The notes beneath the pieces were generated by a model. It had not been told where the DNA came from and did not search any database. It saw only the letters and a program-made list of their open reading frames with translations. From Candidatus Avimonas merdigallinarum (lineage in GTDB: Bacteria > Bacillota > Clostridia > Oscillospirales > Acutalibacteraceae), in the NCBI GenBank assembly GCA_904377855.1, contig CAJFGS010000006.1, forward strand, positions 27,958-91,957: 64,000 nt of DNA, written 5' to 3'. The translations under genes and the position numbers were made by a program. Of this stretch, positions 1 through 7,587 are shown piece by piece (within the stretch, counting starts at the first letter, position 1; every line of letters begins with the position of its first letter).

Positions 1-717
1 TACGCCGCGGTGACCATGCTCGCTTCGGAGGAGGCGCGCAAATACCTCCCTGCCGGGGCGAAGGCGACGGTGACCGGCAACCCGCTGCGCCCGGAATTCC
101 TCCACCTGGACCGGGAGAAGGCCCGCCGGGAACTGGGGGCGGACGACCGGCCGCTCATTTTGTCGGTCGGGGGCAGCCTGGGGGCGGCCCGGGTGAACGC
201 GGCGATGGCGGAGGTGCTCGCCCGCAGCGCCAAGGACGGCCGGTTCCAGCATATCCACGCGACCGGCAGCGCGGGCTGGGAATCCACCTGCGCCCGCCTG
301 CGGGAGCTGGGCGTGCCGGAAAATGCCCCCGGGATTACCGTGCGGGAGTACATCGACGATATGCCCCGCTGCATGGCGGCTGCCGATCTGGTGGTTTCCC
401 GCTGCGGGGCGATGACCCTCAGCGAACTGCCGGCGGCGGGGAAGCCCGCCATCCTGATCCCCTCCCCCAACGTGGCGGAAAACCATCAGTTCCACAACGC
501 TATGGCGCTGGTGAAAAAGGGGGCGGCCGTCTGCCTGGAGGAAAAGGATCTCACTGCCGAACGCCTGTGGGGGGAAATCGAGAAGCTGGCCTCCTCGCCG
601 GCGGAGCTCCGCCGGATGGCGGAAAACGCGCGCAAAGACGCGATCCTGGACGCCGACGACCGGATTTACGCCGTGGTGGAGTCGGTGATGAAAAACGGCG
701 GCCGCTGGCCGGGATAA
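1..717 (+). CDS. murG: MurG, UDP-GlcNAc:lipid I GlcNAc-transferase (3' part, cut by window edge)
   Basis: MurG adds GlcNAc to undecaprenyl-PP-MurNAc-pentapeptide (lipid I) to make lipid II on the inner face of the membrane. The frame is open from base 1, so the true start lies outside the window; about 238 residues, roughly the C-terminal two thirds, are present. Seen: the glycine-rich loop GGSLGAARVN and the donor-sugar-binding stretch SRCGAMTLSEL...ILIPSP...NHQFHNA typical of MurG/GT28 C-terminal domains. It is followed by a strong hairpin terminator and then murA, so it closes a transcription unit. The SRCG variant of the usual SRAG is minor. Family assignment is secure. Confidence 0.95.
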   Translation, partial: YAAVTMLASEEARKYLPAGAKATVTGNPLRPEFLHLDREKARRELGADDRPLILSVGGSLGAARVNAAMAEVLARSAKDGRFQHIHATGSAGWESTCARLRELGVPENAPGITVREYIDDMPRCMAAADLVVSRCGAMTLSELPAAGKPAILIPSPNVAENHQFHNAMALVKKGAAVCLEEKDLTAERLWGEIEKLASSPAELRRMAENARKDAILDADDRIYAVVESVMKNGGRWPG

Positions 718-756
718 CGGTACTTAAAATAGAATCCAATGAAAATATATCATAAA

Positions 757-805
757 ACACCGCGAAAGCTGGCCGGACCCCGGCTGGCTGGAAGCGGTGT
801 TTTTG
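757..805 (+). terminator. Rho-independent terminator after murG
   Basis: ACACCGC pairs with GCGGTGT, and inside it AGCTGGCCGG pairs with CCGGCTGGCT (two G-U wobbles), with a short ACC loop. TTTTTGCTTT follows directly. It lies 40 bases after the murG stop. Confidence 0.85.
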
Positions 806-851
806 CTTTGCGGGAAGGGGCCGTCCGGCTCTTGCCCGCCTGCATGCCGCA

Positions 852-877
852 ACCCACCGTTCCCTGGTGGGTTTTTG
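852..877 (+). terminator. second terminator hairpin between murG and murA
   Basis: CCCACC-GTTCCCT-GGTGGG is followed by TTTTTGTTT, a compact classical intrinsic terminator. With the one upstream it either doubly insulates murA or acts as an attenuator in a murA leader; the sequence does not decide. Confidence 0.7.
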
Positions 878-1050
878 TTTGCCCTGCGGCAGAAAAAGAG
901 AGCGAAAACGCCCTCTTTTCACCTTTTCCGCCCCCTTCGCATAGGATAGGCTTGCAGGCGCGGCATCGCGCGCCGACGGGGCGGGCGGTTTCCCGCAGAA
1001 AACCCCTGCTGCTTTTCCGGACTATCTTCTGCGGAGAAATGGGGCTGAAT
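878..1050 (+). other. murA leader / intergenic segment
   Basis: A third imperfect hairpin lies at 894-919 (AAAAGAG/CTCTTTT and GCG/CGC around AAAA), followed by a pyrimidine-rich stretch. No consensus promoter for murA is obvious. The region upstream of 1051 is open in the murA frame back to 739, but it crosses two terminators and does not look like murA protein. Confidence 0.4.
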
Positions 1051-2310
1051 ATGGAGATACTCAGAATTGACGGCGGCCGCCGCCTGGACGGGGCCGTCAC
1101 TATCCACGGCGCCAAAAACAGCGCGCTGCCGCTGCTGGCGGCATCCCTGCTGGCCCGGGGCACCAGTGAGATAACCAACTGCCCGCAACTGTCCGACGTC
1201 GCGGCTTCGGTGAACATCCTCCGGCACCTCGGTTGCCGGGTGGAGCGTTCCGAGGGCACGGTGGCGGTGGATTCCCTCCCGCTCAGCCGCAGCGACGTGC
1301 CGGACAGCCTGATGCGGGAAATGCGCTCCTCCATCATCTTCCTCGGCGCGTTGATCGCCCGCACGGGGGAAGCCCATATGTCCTTCCCAGGCGGCTGCGA
1401 ACTGGGGGCGCGCCCGATCGATCTCCATCTGGCTGCCCTGCGGCAGCTGGGCGTGAAAATCATCGAGGAGCGGGGACGGCTCCTATGCCGCGCCGGCGGC
1501 CGGCTGAAGGGGACGGCCATCGCCCTGGATTTCCCCAGCGTGGGGGCGACCGAGAATATCCTGCTGGCCGCGTCCACCGCCGAGGGGAAGACCACGATCC
1601 TGAATGCGGCGCGGGAACCGGAAATTGTGGATCTCTGCGCCTATCTCTCCCGCTGCGGGGCCAGGATCCAGGGCGCGGGGGAGGGGGCGATTACCGTGGA
1701 AGGGGTGGAACGGCTGACGGCCGCCCCGTACCGGGTCATGCCCGACCGCATTGAAACGGTCACTTACCTTGCCGCCGGGGCGGTCACCGGCGGCCGCCTT
1801 GCCCTGCGGGGCGCGGAGCCGGCGCATATCGCCACCGTGCTCCCTGTGTTTGAGGAGGCGGGATGCGAATTGACCTGCCGGCCGGGGGAACTGGAAATCC
1901 GGGCGCCCGCACGCCTGCGCCGGGTCCGCTCTATCCGCACCATGCCCTATCCCGGTTTCCCCACCGACGCCCAGGCGCCGCTTATGGCCATGACCAGCGT
2001 GGCGGACGGGACCAGCGTCTTTGTGGAAAATATTTTTGAAAACCGCTATAAACACGCCGGGGAATTGATCCGCATGGGGGCGAATATCAAGGTGGAAGGC
2101 CGGGTCGCCGTGGTGGAGGGGGTTGAATCCCTTTCCGGCGCGCCGGTGGAATGCACCGATCTGCGGGGAGGCGCGGCGCTGGTCATCGCCGGGCTGGCGG
2201 CGGACGGAACGACCTCTTTGCGGGAAATCCACCACCTGGACCGGGGATACGAAGGGCTGGATTCCGCCTTGCAGGGACTCGGGGCCCATATCCAGCGGAT
2301 TGAAGAATAA
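1051..2310 (+). CDS. murA: MurA, UDP-N-acetylglucosamine 1-carboxyvinyltransferase
   Basis: Catalyses the first committed step of peptidoglycan synthesis: transfer of enolpyruvate from PEP to UDP-GlcNAc in the cytoplasm. From ATG 1051 the protein is 419 residues, the normal MurA length, and begins MEILRIDGG like family members. An in-frame ATG at 1039 is an alternative start. Seen: the AKNSALPLLAA substrate-binding stretch near residue 22 and PGGCELGARPIDLH with the catalytic cysteine at residue 116, so fosfomycin sensitivity is expected (knowledge of the family). The context of division and wall genes fits. It ends just before an AT-rich stretch containing the next promoter. Confidence 0.97.
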   Translation: MEILRIDGGRRLDGAVTIHGAKNSALPLLAASLLARGTSEITNCPQLSDVAASVNILRHLGCRVERSEGTVAVDSLPLSRSDVPDSLMREMRSSIIFLGALIARTGEAHMSFPGGCELGARPIDLHLAALRQLGVKIIEERGRLLCRAGGRLKGTAIALDFPSVGATENILLAASTAEGKTTILNAAREPEIVDLCAYLSRCGARIQGAGEGAITVEGVERLTAAPYRVMPDRIETVTYLAAGAVTGGRLALRGAEPAHIATVLPVFEEAGCELTCRPGELEIRAPARLRRVRSIRTMPYPGFPTDAQAPLMAMTSVADGTSVFVENIFENRYKHAGELIRMGANIKVEGRVAVVEGVESLSGAPVECTDLRGGAALVIAGLAADGTTSLREIHHLDRGYEGLDSALQGLGAHIQRIEE

Positions 2311-2348
2311 TAAAATATAATTTAATTAAATTAAAAATAAAATAAATA

Positions 2349-2377
2349 TTGACATAAACAAAATTAAACTTTATACT
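2349..2377 (+). promoter_or_regulatory. sigma-A promoter of the DUF2089 gene
   Basis: Perfect TTGACA (2349-2354), 17-base spacer, TATACT (2372-2377). The upstream 2311-2348 is almost pure A/T, like an UP element. It lies 30 bases before the coding start. Confidence 0.9.
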
Positions 2378-2407
2378 GTACTTAATGGAGCAGCGGGAGG
2401 GAGTGCG

Positions 2408-2710
2408 TTGGCGGAGGTTCCCGAATGGATGCAGGGCTTGGAATCGGAAGATTTCGAGTTTATCCGGCATTTTCTGCTGTCTTCCGGCTCCCTGAAGGAG
2501 ATGGCGGCGATTTACGGCGTCACCTACCCGACCATCCGCCTGCGCCTGGACCGCCTGATTCAGAAAATCCGGTTGAATGAAGAAAGGGCCGGCGACCCGT
2601 TTGCCGCCTTGGTCCGGCAAATGACGCTGGACGGCAGGCTGAACATGGACGCGGCGGACACCCTTCTCAAGGAGTACCGGCGGCCGAAAGGGGGAGGAGG
2701 CTCATCCTGA
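2408..2710 (+). CDS. DUF2089-type small HTH protein
   Basis: A 100-residue cytoplasmic protein starting at TTG 2408, with GGGAGGGAG ending about four bases upstream. The middle (about residues 25-50, SLKEMAAIYGVTYPTIRLRLDRLI) reads as a helix-turn-helix resembling the DUF2089/sigma-region-4-like family; the rest is helical with no catalytic motif. The family is regulatory by inference and its target is unknown. It has its own consensus promoter between murA and ftsQ. A short hairpin at 2740-2754 (AGGCTT/AAGCCT) lies downstream with only three T residues, so termination there is doubtful. The Gly-Gly-Gly-Gly-Ser-Ser tail is low complexity. Confidence 0.7.
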   Translation: MAEVPEWMQGLESEDFEFIRHFLLSSGSLKEMAAIYGVTYPTIRLRLDRLIQKIRLNEERAGDPFAALVRQMTLDGRLNMDAADTLLKEYRRPKGGGGSS

Positions 2711-2867
2711 TGGACGGGGGCGTGGGATTTTCTTAAGAGAGGCTTAAAAAAGCCTTTCCGGGGACGGAATTCGGCGTTTTCCCCTTTTCTTTTCTCCTGC
2801 GTTTTGGTATGATGTTTGGTATTGGACAGCCTAAAAATCCCCCGATGCGGAAAGGCAAGGAACGGAA

Positions 2868-3845
2868 ATGAAGGATCCGAAACAGAAGGCGGCGCCTCCC
2901 AAGGCGGCGCCGCCGAAAAAGAGGAAAAAGCGCCGTTTAAAGCCGGCGCGGGTCGCCGTTTTCGTGCTGATCCTGCTTTTGCTGATCGCGGGGATCGTCG
3001 CGGCGGTTGTGCTCCTCCTCCGGCCGGGGTCCCCGTCTTCCGAAGAGGGAGGCGGCAACCAGGCGGTCTTCGGCCTGAAAAGCATCGTGGTGGAGGGCGA
3101 CACCCGCTACACGCAGGAGGAAATCATCGCGGCGAGCGGCCTGTCCGTGGGGCAGAGCATTTTCTCCGTGAAAAAGCGGGAGGCCGCGGAAAAGATTCTG
3201 CAGGCGTTCCCTTATGTGGAACGCGTCAGCGTGGACAGCCCGTCTTTCAGCACCATCAAGATTACCATTGAAGAGGCGGAGCCAATCGCCGTGGTGGAAG
3301 CAGAGAACGGCTGGTTCATCCTCGGCGGGAACGGCAAAGGGCTGGAGCTGCTGCCCGACGGCAGCGGGCGGCTGGACGGCTATATGAAAATCCGCTGCAC
3401 CCTGGCGGACGGCGCCGGCGTGGGGAACACGCTGATGAGCGACGAGGATATGGAACTCCTGCAGTCCCTGTTTACCTCGATTTCGGATCATTCGCTCCAA
3501 AATGTCCAGGAGATCGATCTGCAGGATCCGACCGATATCCGTCTGCTCTGGAACGATCAAATCACCGTCCTTCTAGGCAACGATCTCAATTTGGATCACA
3601 AGATTGCCATGTATGCTTCCACGCTGCCCCGGATTCTGGAGAAGTATGGGGAGGATACCCGGGGGCAGATGGATCTCCGGGCCTATTCCAACTCCGATCC
3701 GGATCAGCAGCAGGCGGTGTATACGCCCGAAGAAGCTCTGACCACGGCTCCGCCAGCCGGCACCACCACCGGGACGGGCAGTACAACCGGCACAGGCAGC
3801 ACGACCGGGACAACCGGGACGTCGACAGCGGCGCCCGCCGCCTGA
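2868..3845 (+). CDS. ftsQ: FtsQ/DivIB-type cell division protein
   Basis: A 325-residue bitopic membrane protein of the divisome. Seen in order: a lysine/arginine/proline-rich cytoplasmic tail (1-27), one transmembrane helix (about 28-50), a POTRA domain (about 68-138, starting FGLKSIVVEGDTRYTQEEII), a beta domain to about residue 275, and a C-terminal Gly/Thr/Ser tail (about 290-325) built of repeated TTGTGS units coded by a short tandem repeat. The tail is unusual for FtsQ/DivIB and probably unstructured. A possible extended -10 (TG-G-TATGAT, 2805-2813) lies about 55 bases upstream. Its position before ftsZ supports the assignment; ftsA is absent, as in many Clostridia. Confidence 0.9.
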   Translation: MKDPKQKAAPPKAAPPKKRKKRRLKPARVAVFVLILLLLIAGIVAAVVLLLRPGSPSSEEGGGNQAVFGLKSIVVEGDTRYTQEEIIAASGLSVGQSIFSVKKREAAEKILQAFPYVERVSVDSPSFSTIKITIEEAEPIAVVEAENGWFILGGNGKGLELLPDGSGRLDGYMKIRCTLADGAGVGNTLMSDEDMELLQSLFTSISDHSLQNVQEIDLQDPTDIRLLWNDQITVLLGNDLNLDHKIAMYASTLPRILEKYGEDTRGQMDLRAYSNSDPDQQQAVYTPEEALTTAPPAGTTTGTGSTTGTGSTTGTTGTSTAAPAA

Positions 3846-3926
3846 GAGATGGGAACCGGCTGAGGCGCCCGAGCGCCAAAGGGAGATTTTTCCGGATTTT
3901 CTTTGGGGTGAATTTGCCGGGAACGG

Positions 3927-3955
3927 TTGAATTTGGACACGGGGCATGATAAGAT
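3927..3955 (+). promoter_or_regulatory. putative ftsZ promoter (extended -10)
   Basis: TTGAAT (3927-3932), 17-base spacer, TAAGAT (3950-3955) preceded by TG-A, which gives an extended -10. It lies 107 bases before the ftsZ start in the 216-base ftsQ-ftsZ gap. Confidence 0.55.
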
Positions 3956-4061
3956 AAAGGATAAGAATAAAAAGGCAGTACATATAGGATGTATGGAAAG
4001 TTTGGCATAAGAAATTCAGCCGCTGGGCCGGCTTCAGGAAATAAAGCTGGGAGGAAGTTAC

Positions 4062-5150
4062 ATGGGTTTTGAATTTGACAACGATTTTATGGACGGCGTT
4101 CAGATAAAAGTGGTCGGCGTCGGCGGCGGCGGCGGGAACGCGGTCAACCGCATGGTGCGCGCCGGCGTGCAGGGCGTGGAATTCGTCACGATCAACACCG
4201 ACCGGCAGGCGCTGGCCCTTTCGCAGGCCACGCAGAAAATCCAGATCGGCGAAAAGCTGACCCGCGGGGAAGGGGCCGGCTCCAAGCCGGAGATCGGCCA
4301 GCGCGCGGCGGAGGAAAGCCGGGACGAGATCATGGCGGCGCTCAAGGGGACCGACATGGTGTTCATCACCGCCGGCATGGGCGGCGGCACCGGCACCGGC
4401 GCGGCGCCGGTGGTGGCGGAAATCGCCCGGGATTTGGGGATCCTCACCGTGGGCATCGTGACCAAGCCGTTTGCGTTTGAGGGCCGGAAGCGGATGGAAC
4501 AGGCCGAAAACGGCATTACCGCGCTGCGGGAGCAGGTGGACAGCCTGGTGGTGATCCCGAACGAGCGCCTGAAAATGGTGAGCGAGCAGCGCATCACCCT
4601 GGCCAACGCCTTTGAAATTGCGGACGACGTGCTGCGCCAGGGCGTGCAGAGCATCTCCCAGCTGATTAAGGTGCCCGGCCTGGTCAACCTTGACTTTGCG
4701 GACGTTACCGCCGTCATGAAGGACGCCGGTTACGCCCACATGGGCGTTGGCCGCGCGGAAGGGAAGGAAAAGGCGGAGGCTGCCGCGAAGGCGGCGATTT
4801 CCAGCCCGCTGCTGGAGACTTCGATCGACGGGGCGAACGGCGTGATTATCAATATCACCTCCTCCCCGGATATCGACCTGGAAGATGTGGAACTGGCCTC
4901 GTCGATGATTTCCCGCGCCGCCCACCCGGATGCGAATATTATCTGGGGCGCGGCCTTTGACGAAACCATGGACGATGAGATCTGCGTGACGGTCATTGCC
5001 ACCGGCTTTGCAAACGACGGCCCCTATACAGCGCCGGAAATCGGGGCTTCTTCCACGGGGGCGTCGGGTGCGGGCAGTTCCTCCTCTTCCACGCTGGATG
5101 ATCCCGATTTTACCAGCATCATGGATATTTTCAAGAAAAAGCGGGATTAA
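4062..5150 (+). CDS. ftsZ: FtsZ, tubulin-like division GTPase
   Basis: FtsZ polymerises into the Z-ring on GTP. The 362-residue protein starts at ATG 4062 with GGGAGGAAG upstream. Seen: the nucleotide-binding N-terminus [15 protein letters not shown], the tubulin signature [12 protein letters not shown] at about residues 104-115, and the T7 synergy loop [11 protein letters not shown] near 209-219. A Ser/Gly-rich linker precedes the C-terminal peptide [16 protein letters not shown], which keeps the acidic-hydrophobic-basic pattern but departs from the usual DIPAFLRKR. It is monocistronic by sequence: promoter upstream and a perfect terminator 55 bases downstream. Confidence 0.98.
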   Translation: MGFEFDNDFMDGVQIKVVGVGGGGGNAVNRMVRAGVQGVEFVTINTDRQALALSQATQKIQIGEKLTRGEGAGSKPEIGQRAAEESRDEIMAALKGTDMVFITAGMGGGTGTGAAPVVAEIARDLGILTVGIVTKPFAFEGRKRMEQAENGITALREQVDSLVVIPNERLKMVSEQRITLANAFEIADDVLRQGVQSISQLIKVPGLVNLDFADVTAVMKDAGYAHMGVGRAEGKEKAEAAAKAAISSPLLETSIDGANGVIINITSSPDIDLEDVELASSMISRAAHPDANIIWGAAFDETMDDEICVTVIATGFANDGPYTAPEIGASSTGASGAGSSSSSTLDDPDFTSIMDIFKKKRD

Positions 5151-5205
5151 AACCGGGCGGCGTCCGGGCAAACGGGCCGCAAAAGAAAAAACGGATAGGG
5201 ATTGG

Positions 5206-5239
5206 GCCGGCGCGGGGCATATGCCCCGCGCCGGCTTTT
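5206..5239 (+). terminator. Rho-independent terminator after ftsZ
   Basis: A perfect 15-bp inverted repeat, GCCGGCGCGGGGCAT followed by its exact complement, then TTTTCGCTTT. Confidence 0.92.
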
Positions 5240-5338
5240 CGCTTTGTCCCGACATTGGTCAAATTGAGCGGTTTTGGCCGGAATTTGTCCGCTTGGTCGG
5301 GTGAGATCGCTTGATTTCCTGAAATCGCTCCATTTCGC

Positions 5339-5366
5339 TTGCAATCTTTCCGTTTTGTGCTATAAT
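5339..5366 (+). promoter_or_regulatory. promoter of the corA leader
   Basis: TTGCAA (5339-5344), 16-base spacer, perfect TATAAT (5361-5366) preceded by TG-C (extended -10). It lies about 190 bases before the corA start, so the transcript has a long leader. Confidence 0.88.
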
Positions 5367-5552
5367 AGCGAATGGAAAAGCCGGCGATATGGTGATAGGG
5401 GAGCGATGCTGTGCAAATCCCCTGCCGGCCTTAAAAACGATGGAGGTGGAGACGGTGAGCCCTGACCCTGGCCGAAGTTGCCTGAAAAATCACATAACCG
5501 GGGCGCGCCGGTTTCCTTAAGGCGGCGCATCCCGGGAAAGGGGGATGCGCGT
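5367..5552 (+). ncRNA. structured 5' leader of corA (candidate metal-responsive RNA)
   Basis: About 180 bases lie between a consensus promoter and corA. A strong stem at 5380-5429 has GCCGGC pairing with GCCGGC and AGGGGA pairing with TCCCCT, with an 11-base one-sided bulge. A middle hairpin reads ACCGG...CCGGT (about 5496-5512). A hairpin at 5525-5550 (GCGCATCCC/GGGATGCGC) places the AAAGGGGG ribosome site partly in its loop and partly in its 3' arm, ending two bases before the ATG. This arrangement suggests translational control. It does not match the M-box or yybP-ykoY motifs as I know them. The class is unknown; the regulatory role is inference. Confidence 0.5.
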
Positions 5553-6479
5553 ATGCTGCATTTTTACAAGACGGTGAACGGCCGGATCCGCGAGCTGGAA
5601 GAGCTGGAGGACGGCTGCTGGATTGACGCGGTCAATCCGGACGAAAAAGAGATCAATTTCCTGATTCAGCGGTTTTCCCTGGAGCCGGATTTCCTCCGCG
5701 CGTCGCTGGACGAAGAGGAATCCTCCCGTATCGAGAGCGAGGACGGGGTCACGCTGATAATCATCGACGCGCCGGTTGCCGAGAAGGGCGATACCGGAAT
5801 CACCTATTACACGATGCCGATGGGGATTCTGGTGACCAAGAGCAATGTCATCACGGTTTCCCTGCGGGAAAACACGATAATCGCGGAATTTGCCGAGGGA
5901 GTGGTCCGCGGCGTCCAGACCGAACTCAAGACGCAGTTTGTGCTGAAAATCATCCTGCGGGTCGCTACCCGGTATCTGCAGTACCTCAAGCAGATCGATA
6001 AGGTGTCCAACCTGCTGGAACGGCAGCTGCGCAAATCCATGAAAAACAAAGAGCTCATCCAGCTTCTCGATGTGGAGAAATCGCTGGTGTACTTCTCCAC
6101 CTCCCTGAAGTCGGACGAGACCACCCTGGAAAAGCTGATGCGGGGCCGGTATATCAAGCTGTATGAAGAGGATCAGGATCTTCTGGAGGATGTGCTGATT
6201 GAAATCAAGCAGGCCATCGAAATGTCCGGCATCTACCTGAACATCCTTTCCGGCACCATGGACGCCTTTGCGTCGGTCATTTCCAATAACCTGAATATTG
6301 TCATGAAGGTGCTGGCTTCCATCACCATCGTGATTTCCATCCCCAATATCATCGCCGGGTTTTACGGCATGAATGTGGAAGGCCTGCCGTTATCCCAGTT
6401 TTTCTGGTTCCCGATCGTCCTGGCGCTGGCGCTCATGGGCGTGGTCGGGTTTATCCTCCATAAAAAGGATATGCTCTAA
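5553..6479 (+). CDS. corA: CorA-family divalent cation transporter
   Basis: Pentameric Mg2+ (or Co2+/Ni2+) channel of the cytoplasmic membrane. The protein is 308 residues from ATG 5553, begins MLHFYKTVNGRIREL as small CorA homologues do, and has AAAGGGGG upstream. Seen: a long acidic/helical cytoplasmic domain, two C-terminal transmembrane helices, and the diagnostic YGMN motif with GMN at 272-274 at the end of TM1, followed by the periplasmic loop VEGLPLSQ. A short basic tail (HKKDML) ends it. Monocistronic: leader and promoter upstream, terminator 210 bases downstream. Ion preference cannot be read from sequence. Confidence 0.93.
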   Translation: MLHFYKTVNGRIRELEELEDGCWIDAVNPDEKEINFLIQRFSLEPDFLRASLDEEESSRIESEDGVTLIIIDAPVAEKGDTGITYYTMPMGILVTKSNVITVSLRENTIIAEFAEGVVRGVQTELKTQFVLKIILRVATRYLQYLKQIDKVSNLLERQLRKSMKNKELIQLLDVEKSLVYFSTSLKSDETTLEKLMRGRYIKLYEEDQDLLEDVLIEIKQAIEMSGIYLNILSGTMDAFASVISNNLNIVMKVLASITIVISIPNIIAGFYGMNVEGLPLSQFFWFPIVLALALMGVVGFILHKKDML

Positions 6480-6688
6480 AGGGTGCGCCGCGTTTCGCCT
6501 CCCGGCCGATATGCGGCCGGGCGCCGGCTGGTCCTTCGATGCAGGCACAGACGCTGCCGCGGTACAGCGGCGGGGCGGTATCCCCGAAGGATCCCCTATA
6601 AGCGCGGGGGACATTTTTCGGTATATTGCGCCCTTGGCAGGCGTCCCCGGCCAAGGGGAAACGGTTGCCGCGCCGTTCTGAATTATCA

Positions 6689-6715
6689 AAAGCCGCCCAA
6701 GGGGCGGCTTTTTTC
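6689..6715 (+). terminator. Rho-independent terminator downstream of corA
   Basis: AAAGCCGCCC-AA-GGGGCGGCTTTTTT: near-perfect GC stem followed by a T tract. It also has an A tract on the 5' side and could work in both directions. Confidence 0.88.
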
Positions 6716-6754
6716 AACGCCCGAAACGGAGGAAGCCTCCGCAGAATCCACGCC

Positions 6755-6879
6755 GCAGCAAAGGCGCCGCGCCGTTTTGGACAGCGCTTTCCCTTTTGCG
6801 CGCGGCGGGAGAGCGCGGCGCCTCCGGCGGATTGGGCAGGCGGCAGCGGAAGCCCTTCGTCCAAAACGGCCTTTGCTGC
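6755..6879. repeat. long inverted-repeat element, about 125 bases
   Basis: GCAGCAAAGG...GCCGTTTTGGAC (6755-6782, with a six-base interruption) is the complement of GTCCAAAACGGCCTTTGCTG (6859-6878). The 76-base interior is GC-rich and can fold further. No T tract follows on either strand, so it is not an ordinary terminator. It could be a MITE-like or REP-like element or a structured RNA. Confidence 0.45.
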
Positions 6880-6940
6880 CTGGAAATCTGCGGAAAAAAG
6901 CAGGGCGGCAGCGGAAAATGGAAAAATACGAGAAGCCCTA

Positions 6941-6970
6941 TTGACAAGCGGCAGGGGAGTATGATACGAT
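6941..6970 (+). promoter_or_regulatory. promoter of the DUF2325-DUF3793-flavodoxin operon
   Basis: Perfect TTGACA (6941-6946), 18-base spacer, TACGAT (6965-6970). A palindromic operator begins seven bases after the -10, where a bound repressor would block initiation. Confidence 0.75.
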
Positions 6971-6977
6971 AAGCTTA

Positions 6978-6993
6978 GTTAGTTTAAACTAAC
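6978..6993. promoter_or_regulatory. metal-box-like operator 1
   Basis: GTTAGTTTAAACTAAC, a perfect 16-base palindrome straddling the expected transcription start. The GTTAG/CTAAC half-sites resemble DtxR/IdeR-type iron boxes (TTAGGTTAGNCTAACCTAA). The identity of the regulator is inference. Confidence 0.7.
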
Positions 6994-7039
6994 GTTAAAA
7001 AGCAGGGGATAGAGAGGGGTTCTTTTTTATTCCCTTAAA

Positions 7040-7055
7040 GTTAGTTTACGCTAAC
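7040..7055. promoter_or_regulatory. metal-box-like operator 2
   Basis: GTTAGTTTACGCTAAC: same half-sites as operator 1 with two central differences, 62 bases further downstream in the leader. A second copy of the same motif makes chance unlikely. Confidence 0.65.
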
Positions 7056-7286
7056 TAAAACGGCGGAATTCTCCGCTTTCTCGGCGTTTCCCGAGGTACC
7101 GGAAGGCGGGTCCGCCAAAGCCCGTGGCAAAGGGAGGCCAGCCGGGCGGCCGGCGGATAAAACCGGTTTTTTTAGGCAAAAGCGCGTCTCCCATGTGGAA
7201 CACGAACGCACACTGCTTTTCCGTATGCGGGCTGCTAAGCTGCACGGTGCGGCGCTGCGGACGCCGGAAGGAAAGGGGTCAAAGCC
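7056..7286 (+). other. leader of the flavodoxin operon
   Basis: About 230 bases of untranslated leader follow the second operator. Nothing recognisable except AAAACCGG followed by a seven-T run (about 7160-7174), which could form a weak stem with upstream CCGG. Confidence 0.3.
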
Positions 7287-7574
7287 ATGAGCGTAGTTAT
7301 CGTGGGCGGGAACGAACGGATGGCCTGCCAATATGAGACCATCTGCAAGGGGTATGGCTGCAAAGCCAAGGTGTTTACCAAGGAAAACGGCTCCCTGAAG
7401 AAAAAGATGGGTTGCCCGGATTTGCTGATTCTGTTTACCAATACCGTATCCCATAAGATGGTGATCAGCGCCTTCCAGGAGGCGAAGCGCAACAACATCC
7501 CGGTGGCAAGGATCCACACCAGCAGCGCCGCAGCCCTGCACACCGTATTGTCCGAACACTGCGCCGCTGTTTAA
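7287..7574 (+). CDS. DUF2325 protein
   Basis: A 95-residue cytoplasmic protein starting MSVVIVGGNERMACQYE, with AGGAAAGGGG about nine bases upstream. The GGxxRM...Y opening, the LLILFTNTVSHKMV centre and the IPVARIHTSSAAAL end are the hallmarks of DUF2325, a short Rossmann-like domain without assigned reaction. First gene of a three-gene operon with DUF3793 and a flavodoxin. In gut Clostridia this trio is commonly found near or within Feo-type iron-uptake loci (family knowledge), so a role in iron homeostasis is plausible but unproven. Confidence 0.8.
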   Translation: MSVVIVGGNERMACQYETICKGYGCKAKVFTKENGSLKKKMGCPDLLILFTNTVSHKMVISAFQEAKRNNIPVARIHTSSAAALHTVLSEHCAAV

Positions 7575-7587
7575 GGGAGGGAGCGTT

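Larger units (their letters stand above)
6480..6940 (+). other. non-coding stretch between corA and the flavodoxin operon
   Basis: No convincing gene in either strand; the long frames here are GC-driven. It holds a terminator (6689-6715) and a long inverted-repeat element (6755-6879). Confidence 0.6.

Noticed and set aside
739..1050. N-terminal extension of MurA by about 100 residues
   Set aside because: The open frame crosses two intrinsic terminators, and the 419-residue form from 1051 has the standard MurA length and N-terminus.
3573..5255. 560-residue open frame on the minus strand opposite ftsZ
   Set aside because: It is a GC-driven shadow of ftsQ/ftsZ with no ribosome site and no recognisable domain. 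The same holds for other long minus-strand frames opposite murA, GHL6, the GH42-like gene, GH94 and DUF5696.
5367..5552. Known Mg2+ (M-box), Mn2+ (yybP-ykoY), fluoride or cobalamin riboswitch
   Set aside because: The conserved core strings of these classes, as I remember them, are not present; only generic stems and a local AGGGGAG match.
6717..6960. Small coding gene between corA and the flavodoxin operon
   Set aside because: Frames on both strands are arginine/alanine/proline-rich, lack ribosome sites and overlap the inverted-repeat element and promoter.
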